64,000 nt of DNA from an uncultured Nitrosomonas sp. (GTDB lineage Bacteria > Pseudomonadota > Gammaproteobacteria > Burkholderiales > Nitrosomonadaceae). The DNA lies in NCBI RefSeq assembly GCF_902826915.1, contig NZ_CADEGP010000004.1:1-64000 (forward strand). The letters run 5' to 3'. The position numbers and the translations under genes are program-made. Position 1 is the first letter of the stretch; every line of letters starts with the position of its first letter. Shown here one piece after another: positions 9,619-19,880 of this stretch. A model generated the notes under the pieces. It did no database searches. It saw nothing but the letters and a program-made list of their open reading frames with translations, and was not told where the DNA came from.

Positions 9619-10260
9619 ATGACCAATGTCAACCTCGATAATTTTTCCCAAGCGGCGCAATCCGGGTCGCAGTATGTTTTAGCCCCATTGCCTTATTCCG
9701 ATACTGCGCTGCAGCCTGTAATATCTTCAAATACACTCAGTTTTCATTATGGCAAGCACCACAAAACCTATGTCGACAACTTGAATAATCTGCTAGCAAA
9801 TAGCGATCTGGCAGGACAATCTTTGGAACAAATCATCAAAGCAACCGCCGGACAAGCGGATAAGGCCGCGATTTTCAATAATGCTGCGCAAGTCTGGAAC
9901 CATATGTTTTATTGGCATAGCCTGAAATCAAGTGGTGGCGGCGAACCATCCGCAACACTAAAACAAAAAATTGAAGCTTCATTCGGTAGCCTGGAAAACT
10001 GCAAAAAGGAATTTGCTCAAGCCGCGCTCACTCAGTTTGGAAGTGGTTGGGCATGGTTGGTGCAGGATGGCGACAAAATTGCCTTAGTCAAAACCGGTAA
10101 CGCCGAAACGCCGCTGACAAAGGATGTCCGCCCGCTATTGACCATCGATGTTTGGGAACATGCTTACTATTTGGATTACCAGAATCGCCGTGCTGATTAT
10201 GCAAACGCAATTCTGGATAAACTAATTAATTGGGATTTTGCTGCAGCTAACCTTAAATAA
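9619..10260 (+). CDS. sodB: Superoxide dismutase, Fe type
   Basis: 213 residues from ATG 9619, which follows AAGGAGAG (9607-9614); a longer frame back to TTG 9559 is rejected for that reason. Fe/Mn-SOD metal ligands are visible: His in [11 protein letters not shown], His in NHMFYWHS, and Asp/His in the signature [24 protein letters not shown] and the GSGWAWLV motif favour the iron form, though metal choice cannot be proved from sequence. Lacks a signal peptide, so cytoplasmic. Detoxifies superoxide, relevant for an aerobic ammonia oxidiser. hisG begins 10 bp downstream. Confidence 0.95.
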   Translation: MTNVNLDNFSQAAQSGSQYVLAPLPYSDTALQPVISSNTLSFHYGKHHKTYVDNLNNLLANSDLAGQSLEQIIKATAGQADKAAIFNNAAQVWNHMFYWHSLKSSGGGEPSATLKQKIEASFGSLENCKKEFAQAALTQFGSGWAWLVQDGDKIALVKTGNAETPLTKDVRPLLTIDVWEHAYYLDYQNRRADYANAILDKLINWDFAAANLK

Positions 10261-10270
10261 TCCCACTTTT

Positions 10271-10915
10271 ATGACTGATATCACCATCGCCCTGTCAAAA
10301 GGGCGAATTTTTGATGACACCGCGCCCATACTCAACGCTGCGGGAATTGAGACGCTCGATAATCCGGAAACATCACGCAAATTAATTCTCTCCACCAACC
10401 GGGCGAATGTACGCTTGATCATAGTGCGTGCATCAGATGTACCGACTTATGTGCAGTATGGCGCTGCAGATCTCGGCATCGCGGGCAAGGATGTGCTGCT
10501 CGAACATGGCGGTGCAGGACTTTATCAGCCGCTGGATCTGAATATTGCACGCTGCCGCATGATGGTGGCGGCACCAGAAGACTTCGATTACGATTCCGCG
10601 GTGCAACAAGGCGCGCGGCTACGCATTGCCACAAAATACGTGCAAACTGCGCGCGAACACTTCGCTGCCAAAGGCGTGCATGTCGACCTGATCAAGCTGT
10701 ATGGCTCGATGGAATTAGCGCCTTTAGTAGGCCTGGCAGATGCCATTGTTGATCTCGTTTCGAGCGGTAACACATTAAAAGCTAACCATCTTAAGGCGGT
10801 GGAAGAAATCATGGCTATTTCATCACGATTAGTTATTAATCAGGCAGCCTTAAAACTGAAAAGAGATACCATTCAACCAATATTGGATGCATTTTCTGCA
10901 GCCGTCAAATCATAA
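10271..10915 (+). CDS. hisG: ATP phosphoribosyltransferase catalytic subunit, short form
   Basis: First step of histidine synthesis (ATP + PRPP to PR-ATP). [13 protein letters not shown] at the N-terminus, [13 protein letters not shown] and [15 protein letters not shown] (PRPP-binding) are diagnostic. 214 residues, so it lacks the C-terminal ACT-like regulatory domain. Such short HisG proteins need HisZ, which is not in this window. Start placed at ATG 10271, not at the TTG 10238 inside sodB. Directly followed by hisD. Confidence 0.95.
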   Translation: MTDITIALSKGRIFDDTAPILNAAGIETLDNPETSRKLILSTNRANVRLIIVRASDVPTYVQYGAADLGIAGKDVLLEHGGAGLYQPLDLNIARCRMMVAAPEDFDYDSAVQQGARLRIATKYVQTAREHFAAKGVHVDLIKLYGSMELAPLVGLADAIVDLVSSGNTLKANHLKAVEEIMAISSRLVINQAALKLKRDTIQPILDAFSAAVKS

Positions 10916-10942
10916 ATCCGCCAGCACTCACTCATCATAACC

Positions 10943-12247
10943 ATGATAGAAATAAAACGATTTAATTCAAAAGACGCTGACTTTGATTCCAAATTAGAGA
11001 AACTTCTAGCATTCGAGAGTGCACAGGATGATGCCGTCGAATTGACCGTGGCGAAAATTCTTGCCGATATTAAACAGCGCAAAGATGCCGCTCTGATCGA
11101 ATATACCAACCGGTTTGACAGACTGTCGGCAACTTCCGGCAAGGACTTTGAGCTCACGCAGAACCAGCTGCAGCAAGCGCTGAGTGGTTTGCCGTCAAAC
11201 CAACGAACTGCCTTGGAAAAAGCGGCCGAGCGGGTTCGCAGCTACCATGAGAAGCAGTTAATGAGCTCATGGCAATATACCGATTCGGAAGGTACGTTAC
11301 TTGGCCAAAAAATAACGCCGCTGGATCGCGTTGGGCTCTATGTTCCTGGCGGGAAAGCTTCTTACCCTTCTTCGGTTTTGATGAATGCCATTCCAGCCAA
11401 AGTCGCCGGTGTAGAAGAATTAATCATGGTGGTTCCAACACCGGATGGCGAAAGAAATGACATGGTTCTGGCAGCAGCGGCTATTAGCCAAGTGGATCGC
11501 GTATTCACTATCGGCGGTGCTCAAGCTGTCGCTGCGTTAGCGTATGGTACCGAAACCATACCGCCGGTGGATAAAATTGTCGGCCCCGGCAATGCCTATG
11601 TCGCCGCTGCCAAACGGCGGGTATTCGGCATCGTTGGCATCGACATGGTCGCCGGACCATCTGAGATTTTAGTCATTTGCGATGGCCAAACCGATCCGGA
11701 TTGGATTGCGATGGATTTGTTTTCTCAAGCCGAACATGATGAGTTAGCCCAGTCGATATTATTATCACCCCATGCTGAATTTCTTGACCAGGTATTGCAC
11801 AGCCTGAGCCGCCTGTTGGCAGAAATGCCTCGCAAGGAGGTCATTCGTGCTTCACTGGAAAATCGCGGTGCTTTGATTCAGGTGCAAGATTTGGATGAAG
11901 CCTGTGTTATCGCCAACCGAATCGCACCTGAACATCTGGAATTATCCCTCGAGCAACCGGAAAAATGGGTTGCTAAAATCCGCCACGCCGGCGCTATTTT
12001 TATGGGTCGCAATGCTTGTGAGGCGCTAGGAGATTATTGCGCCGGCCCTAATCATGTATTGCCAACATCAAGAACCGCGCGCTTCTCTTCTCCATTGGGT
12101 GTGTATGATTTTCAAAAACGCAGTAGCTTGATCCAAGTCTCGCAACAGGGCGCAGCGAAGTTGGGAGAAATTGCATCGATACTTGCAACCGGGGAGGGAT
12201 TACAAGCACATGCATTATCGGCAGAATATCGTTATAAAAATCAATAA
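10943..12247 (+). CDS. hisD: Histidinol dehydrogenase
   Basis: 434 residues, standard length. Oxidises L-histidinol to histidine with two NAD+ in the last two pathway steps; Zn2+ dependent. Signature segments: [27 protein letters not shown] cut into [19 protein letters not shown] and [43 protein letters not shown] (catalytic Glu/His region) and [18 protein letters not shown]. Lies 27 bp after hisG on the same strand, so part of a small his operon; other his genes are not seen here. Confidence 0.96.
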   Translation: MIEIKRFNSKDADFDSKLEKLLAFESAQDDAVELTVAKILADIKQRKDAALIEYTNRFDRLSATSGKDFELTQNQLQQALSGLPSNQRTALEKAAERVRSYHEKQLMSSWQYTDSEGTLLGQKITPLDRVGLYVPGGKASYPSSVLMNAIPAKVAGVEELIMVVPTPDGERNDMVLAAAAISQVDRVFTIGGAQAVAALAYGTETIPPVDKIVGPGNAYVAAAKRRVFGIVGIDMVAGPSEILVICDGQTDPDWIAMDLFSQAEHDELAQSILLSPHAEFLDQVLHSLSRLLAEMPRKEVIRASLENRGALIQVQDLDEACVIANRIAPEHLELSLEQPEKWVAKIRHAGAIFMGRNACEALGDYCAGPNHVLPTSRTARFSSPLGVYDFQKRSSLIQVSQQGAAKLGEIASILATGEGLQAHALSAEYRYKNQ

Positions 12248-12293
12248 TGATACGATTTTACTGCGATAGTTTCGACACCTGCGGGATTCACTT

Positions 12294-13112
12294 ATGCCAG
12301 TTATTACTTCGCGCGACCACCCGCTCATCAAACAACTGATCCAGTTGGAAGGATCATCGCAATATCGTAAGAAAACTGGTCTGACGCTTCTTGATGGCAT
12401 TCATCTCATTCAAATTTATAGCTCGATACTAGGAAACCCCGAAAATCTGATCGTTAGCGAATTTTATTTTGCCGATAACAAACATTTCATCGACATGCTT
12501 TTTGGTCACAAGCCTCCTAAAATAACCATCATTAGCGATTCGTTATTTCGTGTAATATCTCCAGTCAAAACACCCACAGGGATTCTCGCACTTATCTCAA
12601 AACCTATATTGCAGAAAGTAAATCATCGCAAAAAAGCAGTTCTGAGTGTTCTGTTGGAGGCCATTCAGGATCCTGGAAATATGGGCTCAATATTACGTTC
12701 GGCCGCCGCCGCCAACGCCAGTAATATTTATCTTTCAAAACACTGTGCTGACGCCTGGTCTCCCAAAACATTACGGGCTGCGATGGGTGCTCATTTCTTT
12801 TTGCACATTCATGAGAATAGTGATTTGAAACAAATTGCGCAGAAATTCATGGGAACTGTGGTTGCCACATCCATACAAGCCAAGCAGAGTCTTTTTGAAA
12901 TTTCATTGGTTGGACCCACAGCTTTCATATTTGGAAATGAAGGCGCAGGGTTATCTACAGAAATGATACAAGCAGCACAGACGAATATCTCTATTACAAT
13001 GCCTGGCAAAACTGAATCTCTGAACGTTGCGGCGGCGGCGGCTATTTGCTTTTTTGAAAAAGTGCGCCAGGATAGATTCTCAACTCTAGCTTCCGATGTT
13101 GGAACTAAATAA
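12294..13112 (+). CDS. SpoU/TrmH-family RNA 2'-O-methyltransferase
   Basis: 272 residues with an N-terminal substrate-binding part (SRDHPLIKQLIQL) and a C-terminal SPOUT knot domain. All three SpoU motifs are present: motif 1 QDPGNMGSILRSAAA with the catalytic Arg, motif 2 FIFGNEGAGLS, motif 3 MPGKTESLNVAAAAAI. Predicted to transfer a methyl group from SAM to a ribose in rRNA or tRNA. The specific target is unclear: it resembles RlmB/TsnR-like proteins, not TrmH proper. Follows hisD by 46 bp. Confidence 0.9.
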   Translation: MPVITSRDHPLIKQLIQLEGSSQYRKKTGLTLLDGIHLIQIYSSILGNPENLIVSEFYFADNKHFIDMLFGHKPPKITIISDSLFRVISPVKTPTGILALISKPILQKVNHRKKAVLSVLLEAIQDPGNMGSILRSAAAANASNIYLSKHCADAWSPKTLRAAMGAHFFLHIHENSDLKQIAQKFMGTVVATSIQAKQSLFEISLVGPTAFIFGNEGAGLSTEMIQAAQTNISITMPGKTESLNVAAAAAICFFEKVRQDRFSTLASDVGTK

Positions 13113-13160
13113 TGCAGGGGTGTATCATACTGCAGCTAACAATAATCACTATGGAGTCTC

Positions 13161-13508
13161 ATGAAAATTTCATTTTTATCCCTCATCATCCTGCTCGGAT
13201 GCTCGTTATTCAATCCTGCCAATGTCATGGCTCTGCACCATGAACCGCAAAATGCACAAGAATCCAAAGAAAGAATGCCTGATAATGAAGGAATTGTTAT
13301 CAACACAATGGACGCGGCCGGTTACACTTATATGGAACTGGAAAATAGCGGTCATAAATTCTGGATTGCTGCACCCACAACCAAGGTTAATAAAGGCGAT
13401 CATATTCGCTACTCTGGAAGTATGACCATGAGCAACTTTACCAGCAAGACTTTGAATCGCACATTCAGCACCATTGTTTTTGTTACTTCTACAGAAATTA
13501 AAAAATAA
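13161..13508 (+). CDS. NrfJ-like small exported protein
   Basis: 115 residues. Hydrophobic N-terminus with two possible processing sites: a lipobox-like LLGC (residues 11-14) or cleavage after NVMA near residue 24. The mature part reads GIVINTMDAAGYTYMELENS, then FWIAAP, KGDHIRYSG, MSNFTSKTLNRTF: the pattern of the small NrfJ-type proteins found near periplasmic nitrite/cytochrome c systems in other bacteria. No cytochrome genes are adjacent here. Probably periplasmic with an OB-like beta fold; molecular role unknown. Convergent with uvrB, stops 5 bp apart. Confidence 0.7.
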   Translation: MKISFLSLIILLGCSLFNPANVMALHHEPQNAQESKERMPDNEGIVINTMDAAGYTYMELENSGHKFWIAAPTTKVNKGDHIRYSGSMTMSNFTSKTLNRTFSTIVFVTSTEIKK

Positions 13509-13513
13509 CCTGT

Positions 13514-15544
13514 CTAAGTCACATCTGAAAAGCCGATTAATAGCTTATTCTTCAGGCTTTTCAGCTCATCTCGATAGAGTGCTGCTTGTTCGAATTCCAG
13601 ATTCTTCGCAGCACTGAGCATTTTCTTCTCAACACGCTGAATTTCTTTGGCTAATTGCGTTTCACTCATGACATCATAGCGCGCCTGTGCTTGTGCAGCT
13701 TTGAGGTTTTGCTGCGATGATTCATAGTTATAAACGCCATCGATAAGATCTTTAATCCTCTTGTGTACCGATCGAGGAGTAATTTGATGCTGCAAATTAT
13801 GGTCTATTTGCTTCTGGCGTCGGCGATTCGTCTCATCAATCGCAGCACGCATGGATTTGGTGATGGTATCAGCGTAGAGAATGGCGGTGCCGTTGATATG
13901 ACGAGCAGCGCGGCCGATGGTTTGAATCAATGACCTCTCCGAGCGCAAGAAACCCTCCTTATCGGCATCCAGTATCGCAACCAGGGAAACTTCCGGGATA
14001 TCCAATCCTTCGCGCAACAAATTAATTCCGATCAGCACATCAAATTGTCCCAGTCGTAAATCACGGATAATTTCAACTCGCTCTACCGTATCGATATCCG
14101 AATGCAGATACCGCACCTTGATTTGATGTTCGGAAAAATAGTCGGTTAAATCTTCTGCCATGCGTTTAGTCAGCGTGGTAACCAGTACACGTTCATTCTT
14201 GGCTGTACGCAAACTGACCTCAGACATTAAATCATCGACTTGGGTCGCTACTGGACGTACCTCTATCATCGGATCGACCAACCCGGTAGGCCGCACCACC
14301 TGCTCCACAATCTGCCCGCTATGTTGATGTTCATAATTCGCAGGCGTTGCCGACACAAAAACAGTCTGCGGCATCCTTTTTTCAAATTCTTCAAAACGCA
14401 GCGGACGATTATCCAACGCGGATGGCAGGCGGAAACCATAATTCACCAGATTTTCCTTGCGCGATCGATCACCTTTATACATGCCTCCGATCTGCGGCAC
14501 CGTGACATGGCTTTCGTCAATAATCATCAATGCATTGGATGGCAAGTAATCGAGCAAGGTCGGCGGCGGTTCTCCGGGCTTTTTTCCGGAAAGATGGCGC
14601 GAGTAATTTTCAATACCTTTACAGAACCCTAATTCATTGAGCATTTCCAGATCAAATCGGGTTCGCTGCTCGAGACGCTGGGCTTCAACTAGGCGATGCT
14701 CCTGATAATAATATTCCAGTCGCTCGCGCAGTTCATTTTTGATAGTTTCCATTGCACGCAATGTGGTACTTCGCGGTGTAACATAGTGACTGGACGGGTA
14801 GACGGTGAAGCGCGATATTTTTTGCAGTATACGGCCGGTCAGCGGATCAAATAATGACAGGCTATCCACTTCATCATCGAATAGTGACACCCTTATCGCA
14901 GCTTCCGAATTTTCCGCCGGAAAAACATCCACCACATCCCCTCGGACGCGAAATACCCCACGTTTGAATTCCAACTCATTACGATCGTATTGCATTTCGG
15001 TCAAACGCTTTATGACGTCACGCTGAGAAATTTTCTCACCGTTGCGCAAATGTAGAATCATGCCATGATAATCCACCGGATCGCCGATACCGTAGATACA
15101 TGACACGGTGGCCACAATAATGACGTCATCGCGCTCCAGCAAGGATTTTGTTGCAGATAGGCGCATCTGCTCGATATGCTCATTGATGCTGGAATCTTTC
15201 TCAATAAACAAATCACGCGCAGGAACATACGCTTCGGGTTGATAGTAATCGTAATAAGAAACAAAGTACTCGATGGCGTTCTCTGGGAAAAATTCGCGCA
15301 TCTCTGCATACAGTTGCGCTGCCAGCGTTTTGTTTGGCGCGATTAAAATTGCCGGACGCCCTGAATGGGCAATCATGTTAGCTATCGTATAGGTTTTCCC
15401 CGATCCGGTAACTCCCAGCAATGTTTGAAACGCAAGTCCATCATTCATCCCCTCAATTAGTTGCGTAATAGCTGCAGGTTGATCTCCTGCGGGCGCAAAT
15501 GTCTGATGTAATTTGAACGGACTATTGGGGAAGGTTACGATCAC
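13514..15544 (-). CDS. uvrB: Excinuclease ABC subunit B
   Basis: 676 residues, GTG start. Damage-verifying helicase of nucleotide excision repair; loads onto DNA with UvrA and recruits UvrC. Walker A GVTGSGKT at residues 44-51, beta-hairpin [14 protein letters not shown]-like [11 protein letters not shown], helicase motif [11 protein letters not shown], and a C-terminal UVR domain ([16 protein letters not shown]) that binds UvrC. The GTG overlaps nothing on its strand; an aminotransferase gene starts divergently 80 bp away. Confidence 0.97.
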   Translation of the reverse strand: MIVTFPNSPFKLHQTFAPAGDQPAAITQLIEGMNDGLAFQTLLGVTGSGKTYTIANMIAHSGRPAILIAPNKTLAAQLYAEMREFFPENAIEYFVSYYDYYQPEAYVPARDLFIEKDSSINEHIEQMRLSATKSLLERDDVIIVATVSCIYGIGDPVDYHGMILHLRNGEKISQRDVIKRLTEMQYDRNELEFKRGVFRVRGDVVDVFPAENSEAAIRVSLFDDEVDSLSLFDPLTGRILQKISRFTVYPSSHYVTPRSTTLRAMETIKNELRERLEYYYQEHRLVEAQRLEQRTRFDLEMLNELGFCKGIENYSRHLSGKKPGEPPPTLLDYLPSNALMIIDESHVTVPQIGGMYKGDRSRKENLVNYGFRLPSALDNRPLRFEEFEKRMPQTVFVSATPANYEHQHSGQIVEQVVRPTGLVDPMIEVRPVATQVDDLMSEVSLRTAKNERVLVTTLTKRMAEDLTDYFSEHQIKVRYLHSDIDTVERVEIIRDLRLGQFDVLIGINLLREGLDIPEVSLVAILDADKEGFLRSERSLIQTIGRAARHINGTAILYADTITKSMRAAIDETNRRRQKQIDHNLQHQITPRSVHKRIKDLIDGVYNYESSQQNLKAAQAQARYDVMSETQLAKEIQRVEKKMLSAAKNLEFEQAALYRDELKSLKNKLLIGFSDVT

Positions 15545-15623
15545 AGGTATAATTCCGACTAAACATTTATGCTTTTATACCATTCTAACATGTCGTTCTA
15601 TTTATTTTAGTGCGAGGATTTTT

Positions 15624-16817
15624 GTGGAACTCTCTAGTCGCGTTCAAGCTATCAAACCATCTCCCACCCTTGCTGTTACTGCGCGTGCCGCCAAGCTCAA
15701 ATCTGAAGGTAAAGATATTATAGGATTGGGCGCAGGTGAACCTGACTTTGATACTCCTCAACATATCAAAGATGCTGCGATAGCTGCGATCAACAAAGGC
15801 CTAACAAAATACACCCCCGTCGGTGGAACACCTGGTTTAAAAAACGCCATTGTGGCAAAGTTTAAACGTGAAAATAATTTTGATTTTGACTCCAAACAAA
15901 TCTTAGTTTCCTGTGGAGGTAAGCAGAGTTTCTTTAACTTAGTATTATCCGTAATCAATCCGGGTGATGAAGTGATTATCCCGGCACCCTACTGGGTTTC
16001 CTATCCTGACATTGTGCTTATTGCTGAAGGTAAGCCTGTGTTCATCGATACCGGCATCGAGCAGAGTTTCAAGATATCCGCACAGCAACTGGAGGCGGTC
16101 ATTACACCCAAAACAAAAATGTTTGTCATCAACAGCCCCAGCAATCCGACTGGAGCTGTTTATACTTTTGATGAACTCAAAGCACTAGGCGAAGTTTTAC
16201 GCAAACATCCCAAAATTCTCATTGCTACCGATGACATGTACGAACACATCCTGCTTACTGGAGAACGATTTTGGAATATCGCCAATGCCTGCCCTGATTT
16301 ATTGCCTCAAACCATCGTTCTCAATGGTGTTTCCAAGGCTTATTCAATGACAGGATGGCGAATCGGTTATTGCGGTGGGCCTGCACACATCATTTCAGCC
16401 ATGGAAAATATTCAATCGCAAAGCACATCGAATCCAAGCTCTATTTCACAGGCAGCCGCAGAAGCGGCACTCAATGGGGATCAATCGTGTATCAATCCAA
16501 TGGTGACAGCGTTCAAAGAACGCAATATCTTTATGGCTGAACAATTGAATCAAATCAATGGCATGCGGTGTTTGCCTTCGCAAGGTGCATTCTATGCATT
16601 CGCAGATGCTGGCCAGTCAGTTGATGCGTTATTTAAAAAAAACCTGATAAGCGCACCCAATGATATTGTATATAGCGAATATCTTCTGGAGAAAGCCGGA
16701 GTCGCTGTGGTTCCAGGTTCCGCATTTGGATGTGAAGGTTATGTGCGACTATCTTTTGCCACCTCAATGGAAAATCTAAAGCAGGCATTAAGTCGAATGA
16801 AAAATCTGCTGAAATAA
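15624..16817 (+). CDS. Aspartate/aromatic-type aminotransferase (PLP, class I)
   Basis: 397 residues from GTG 15624, preceded by AGGA at 15615-15618. A longer frame back to TTG 15513 overlaps the uvrB start and lacks homology-like sequence. LSSRVQAIKPSPTLAVTARA and GLGAGEPDFDTPQHIK open the subgroup I-beta aspartate aminotransferase fold; NSPSNPTG, the PLP-lysine region NGVSKAYSMTGWRIGY and the C-terminal VRLSFATS (substrate Arg) complete the active site. Likely makes aspartate from oxaloacetate and glutamate; possible prephenate activity as in related enzymes. Confidence 0.93.
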   Translation: MELSSRVQAIKPSPTLAVTARAAKLKSEGKDIIGLGAGEPDFDTPQHIKDAAIAAINKGLTKYTPVGGTPGLKNAIVAKFKRENNFDFDSKQILVSCGGKQSFFNLVLSVINPGDEVIIPAPYWVSYPDIVLIAEGKPVFIDTGIEQSFKISAQQLEAVITPKTKMFVINSPSNPTGAVYTFDELKALGEVLRKHPKILIATDDMYEHILLTGERFWNIANACPDLLPQTIVLNGVSKAYSMTGWRIGYCGGPAHIISAMENIQSQSTSNPSSISQAAAEAALNGDQSCINPMVTAFKERNIFMAEQLNQINGMRCLPSQGAFYAFADAGQSVDALFKKNLISAPNDIVYSEYLLEKAGVAVVPGSAFGCEGYVRLSFATSMENLKQALSRMKNLLK

Positions 16818-16849
16818 GACCATCAGATCCAGTAGATTTATATTTTTTA

Positions 16850-17389
16850 TTAATGAAGCGCGGCCATCATTGCTGCTTTTTTAGTTTTTCCAGCTCGTGA
16901 GGGTACATTGCACAATCCACAGACGTGATTGGAGTGAATTTCCAGTGTGTGTACTACATACTTGCCGTGGCATTTCACACAAGGCGCTATGCACAACACG
17001 CCACTTTCGACAAAACGCGCTAAAGTCCACGCACGCGTTAAGCTTAATACTTTTTCTAGCTGATTGACCTTAACATGCTCTTCATAAAGCCTATAACTTT
17101 TAATTAATGCATTAATACCTTTAACGCCTGTATTTTCTGTCACATAATTGTATATGTTTATAAACAGTGAAGAATGCATATTTGGCTGCCAGCTTATAAA
17201 CCAATCTTCCGAATAAGGCAGCATGCCCTTGGGAGGCGACACCCCTCTAATTTCTTTATATAACTTGACTAATCTTTCACGACTCAGATCAGTGTTCATT
17301 TCCAATACTTGTAATCGAGCCCCTAATTGAATCAATTCAGTCGCCAGTTGAATTTGCTTAGCCTCGGTGATAATGCTTCGATTGCGCAT
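16850..17389 (-). CDS. flhC: Flagellar master regulator FlhC
   Basis: 179 residues. Forms the FlhD4C2 activator of class II flagellar genes. Typical FlhC features: LATELIQLGARLQVLE, RLVKLYKEIRGVSPPKGMLPYSEDWF, and four cysteines in CIAPCVKC...HVCGLC near the C-terminus that bind zinc. AGAGGG lies 7 nt before its ATG. 27 bp downstream of flhD on the same strand, the classic flhDC arrangement. Confidence 0.96.
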   Translation of the reverse strand: MRNRSIITEAKQIQLATELIQLGARLQVLEMNTDLSRERLVKLYKEIRGVSPPKGMLPYSEDWFISWQPNMHSSLFINIYNYVTENTGVKGINALIKSYRLYEEHVKVNQLEKVLSLTRAWTLARFVESGVLCIAPCVKCHGKYVVHTLEIHSNHVCGLCNVPSRAGKTKKAAMMAALH

Positions 17390-17416
17390 GCTATTGCCCT
17401 CTTTCTATATTTACTT

Positions 17417-17734
17417 CTACGCTACAGCTTCGGCAGGTTTACCAGCCATCAAAATAGCTGCATGCGACTTAGCGATAGATTGCTCACGATTATCACTGGA
17501 TAACATCTCGGCAATCAAACGATCATCAAAACGGAAACGACAAAGCAGCATATTTGACGCGGCCATTTTAATTAGCTGTGCAGAAGTTAACTTATCTAGG
17601 ATATCCGCCAAATCCTGATTAATGCCCAGCCGATACATGGCAGATACCGTATCATCATGCAACATCTGCTTTGCAAGCAATAGATAGCTTAAGTTGATAT
17701 CTCGGATCTCATTCAACATTTGATCTGTTTGCAT
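17417..17734 (-). CDS. flhD: Flagellar master regulator FlhD
   Basis: 105 residues, first gene of flhDC. ILNEIRDINLSYLLLAKQML-type N-terminus, then helices with RFRFDDRLIAEMLSS as in FlhD. GAGGTG stands 6 nt before the ATG. It works only as a complex with FlhC. The 517-bp region upstream is gene-poor and probably carries the regulated flhDC promoter, as in other bacteria where many inputs converge there. Confidence 0.93.
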   Translation of the reverse strand: MQTDQMLNEIRDINLSYLLLAKQMLHDDTVSAMYRLGINQDLADILDKLTSAQLIKMAASNMLLCRFRFDDRLIAEMLSSDNREQSIAKSHAAILMAGKPAEAVA

Positions 17735-18251
17735 TTAATCACCTCTTAAATAAATAATATTTAATCGAAAACACGCATTCGTGAGGTGACATTTTCAATT
17801 ATGACGCAATGGAAGTAAATGGAAGTTAGGCTTAAACGAAGCTAGGTAATCTTCTTATCGCAATGTAGGAATTTTGACTACACGATAAAAATGATAATGA
17901 GTTAAAAATATGGTGTTTTTTACTGCACTAGTTAACTGAGCAATTTGTCAGTTATTTGTGGCCTGATAACAGAAGAAAAACTCGAGTACAATACTGTATA
18001 CAACCATGCTAGAACTAAACAAACCTTCAGCTCCAATTCTTCCGAGATGCCCGGGTCATCGAGTCACTGTATTTATTAGTTCGGATCTGAATACCGAGCG
18101 ATCAATGGAATTCATCATATCATGGACACAAGGAACGTCCATCTTGAGAATATCGATGGAAAAATACTTTAAACCAATAATCTTCGTTAACAACTAATAC
18201 ATTTTGCAATGCGGTCTTGAATACTCTAATCATTAATACCCCCATCAGTTC
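17735..18251. promoter_or_regulatory. Long gene-poor leader upstream of flhDC
   Basis: 517 bp between the flhD start and an unrelated leftward gene. A 63-codon frame on the + strand (18006-18197) has no ribosome site and no recognisable features. The sequence is AT-rich and includes a near-repeat (ATGGAAGTAAATGGAAGTTAGG around 17809-17830, split here as ATGGAAGTAA and ATGGAAGTTA). Its position makes it the likely flhDC control region; no specific promoter could be assigned. Confidence 0.4.
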
Positions 18252-18701
18252 TCAGGTTGACCCCAGAAACAAATCTGGAATCATTTCCTTGCACTGCAGC
18301 AGACTCCGTTCCACTATGCGCAACTTATTGAGCAGAATAGTTAATTGCAAATAGAATTGATCGCTCGCCATTAATTGGTGCCATTCATCTCCATCTGGAT
18401 CATCTTCATCAAGATTACGCCAGAAAAGATTGCAGAAACTATGGAATGAGACTGGATACCCTGCAGTTAAGGCAGATTTAATTTTCTGATCTAACCAACG
18501 CTGTCGTCTAATAATTAAGCCTTCAGCTCCATCGCAAATAATGACCGACAAGTAATCATGCAGATCTGTCGTGCTGCGTATGCTTTCCAGCTCAGAGAAT
18601 TTTTGTCCATTGATGGCGCTGGCAATCAATTCTTGTAAAGCAAGCGTTGAAACTTTAAAACTTACGCCTGTTTGTAGTCTATAGATTTTGTCGAAATACA
18701 T
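18252..18701 (-). CDS. Conserved-looking hypothetical protein (149 aa)
   Basis: I do not recognise this protein. Mostly helical in appearance, no signal peptide or membrane helix, with an acidic patch NLDEDDPDGDEW near residue 95 and few Cys/His. Codon use resembles its neighbours, which supports it being real. It lies between flhDC and the transposase relics; nothing in the context gives a function. Confidence 0.55.
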   Translation of the reverse strand: MYFDKIYRLQTGVSFKVSTLALQELIASAINGQKFSELESIRSTTDLHDYLSVIICDGAEGLIIRRQRWLDQKIKSALTAGYPVSFHSFCNLFWRNLDEDDPDGDEWHQLMASDQFYLQLTILLNKLRIVERSLLQCKEMIPDLFLGST

Positions 18702-18975
18702 AGGTCAATCGTCATGAGTAAGTAAAACCAAAGTGAATGAACGATTCGATTAATATTCGCGATTATGGTTCACTTCGGAGAATTCACGCAAATGCAATCT
18801 TGGCGGATTACAGTTAATTAATTTCTGACTTAGTTGAGTTGATAAAACAAGCGATCACTTCTTCATCGCTCACTTGCGGAAAACTCAAATAATACTAACC
18901 AACCGCATAGAAATCCGATGGAGATGACAAACATACAATACGATCCGCTTTTCCATATAAACTTTCCACAACTCC

Positions 18976-19367
18976 TTGTGGTTGACCTGGTCAAGTTGGC
19001 GTAAAAAGCCAGGCGCTGGTTTGCTACATTATTCCGATCGTGGTAGTCAATATTGTTCAAAAGCCTACAGGGCGCTACAAATAAGTTTTAAAATGAAAAC
19101 CTCGATGAGTCGTAAAGGTGATTGCTGGGATAATGCGCCAATGGAAAGCTTCTTTGGCACATTGAAAAATGAATGTTTACATCACTATAAATTTAAAACC
19201 AGAGCTGAAGCAAGAAAATAGCGTTTGAATATATTGAGGTGTTTCACAATCGTATTCGAAGGCATGCAAAACTTAAGAGTCAAACCCCTGCTGATTTCGC
19301 TAAAACTTGCATGCAAAAACTTGAGAGAAATGTAGCATTCTCGAAATACTTGCCCGCCCGGATCTAG
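18976..19367 (+). pseudogene. IS3-family transposase (OrfB) fragment, frameshifted
   Basis: The catalytic rve core is legible: LLHYSDRGSQYCSKAYRALQ cut at LLHYSDRGSQY (second Asp of the DDE triad) and NAPMESFFGTLKNE (the Glu), then a stop at 19219. A -1 shift in the A-run at 19215-19218 restores the frame as IAFEYIEVFHNRIRRH, then QTPADFAK, ending at 19367. The N-terminal third, including the first Asp, is missing. A dead remnant of an IS3 element. Confidence 0.85.
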
Positions 19368-19512
19368 CTCGGTGCGCTGGCGCTTGTTTCATCTGCCGGG
19401 CAAGGTCGTGCGTCACGCCGGAGCGCTAATATATCTCGTTGTGAAAACTACCAATTGGCGCAAGCGCTGGCTCCGTAGCCTGTTCCCTGCTCTTGCTTCA
19501 CCACCCCGGTAG
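19366..19512 (+). pseudogene. C-terminal fragment of an IS1380-like transposase
   Basis: The frame from 19366 to the TAG at 19510-19512 reads SSVRWRLFHLPGKVVRHAGA then KTTNWRKRWLRSLFPALAS. This is the ending I associate with IS1380-family transposases. It abuts the IS3 fragment directly (within a few bases), so one element seems to have inserted into or recombined with the other. The base composition is visibly GC-richer than the surroundings. Everything N-terminal is lost. Confidence 0.6.
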
Positions 19513-19880
19513 AATCGCTTCCGCCCAGCGGCACTCGTCTGGAATTCCGGAAATTTACGAACTTCACTGTCCGGCTGGCCGTGTCGAACCGTTTTCTCGC
19601 CATTCGTCCTCCCTGAGCTAACCGGTACCCACAAAATCCAGGCTAAAACGTTCTGCCTCTTACTTCGTCAAAATTCAATCGCGGAAATTGGGACTACTGA
19701 AGCGCTTGACAAAATCATCAAAGCGATCAAGATATACCAAGTAGTGGTCTATTAATAAAGCACCCCGCCGCAAGCAGCGAGGAATTAAACCCGGAAGAGA
19801 TTAAATAACTCTTATTCCGAATAGAGTGAATAGACAGCATTAGGCCCAAATTAAATCCGTTGTTTCTAAGGAAATTGATC
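19513..19880. other. Relic DNA and hairpin region
   Basis: No convincing gene. It starts with the GC-rich flank that follows the IS1380-like fragment and contains the exact 16-mer (19677-19692) shared with the relic at 5620. It then has an 8-bp stem on the minus strand (19763-19770 with 19775-19782, two G-U pairs, CTTG loop). The segment around 19760-19810 resembles short intergenic repeats, but no second copy occurs in this window. Confidence 0.4.

Noticed and set aside
15513-15623. 37-codon N-terminal extension of the aminotransferase
   Set aside because: It overlaps the uvrB start, is not aminotransferase-like, and GTG 15624 has a proper ribosome site.
18006-18197. 63-codon + frame in the flhDC leader
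   Set aside because: No ribosome site, odd residue mix, no recognisable motif.
19215-19221. Programmed frameshift in the IS3 fragment
   Set aside because: The slip lies inside OrfB near its C-terminus, not at the OrfA/OrfB junction, and the first part of the gene is missing, so it is decay.
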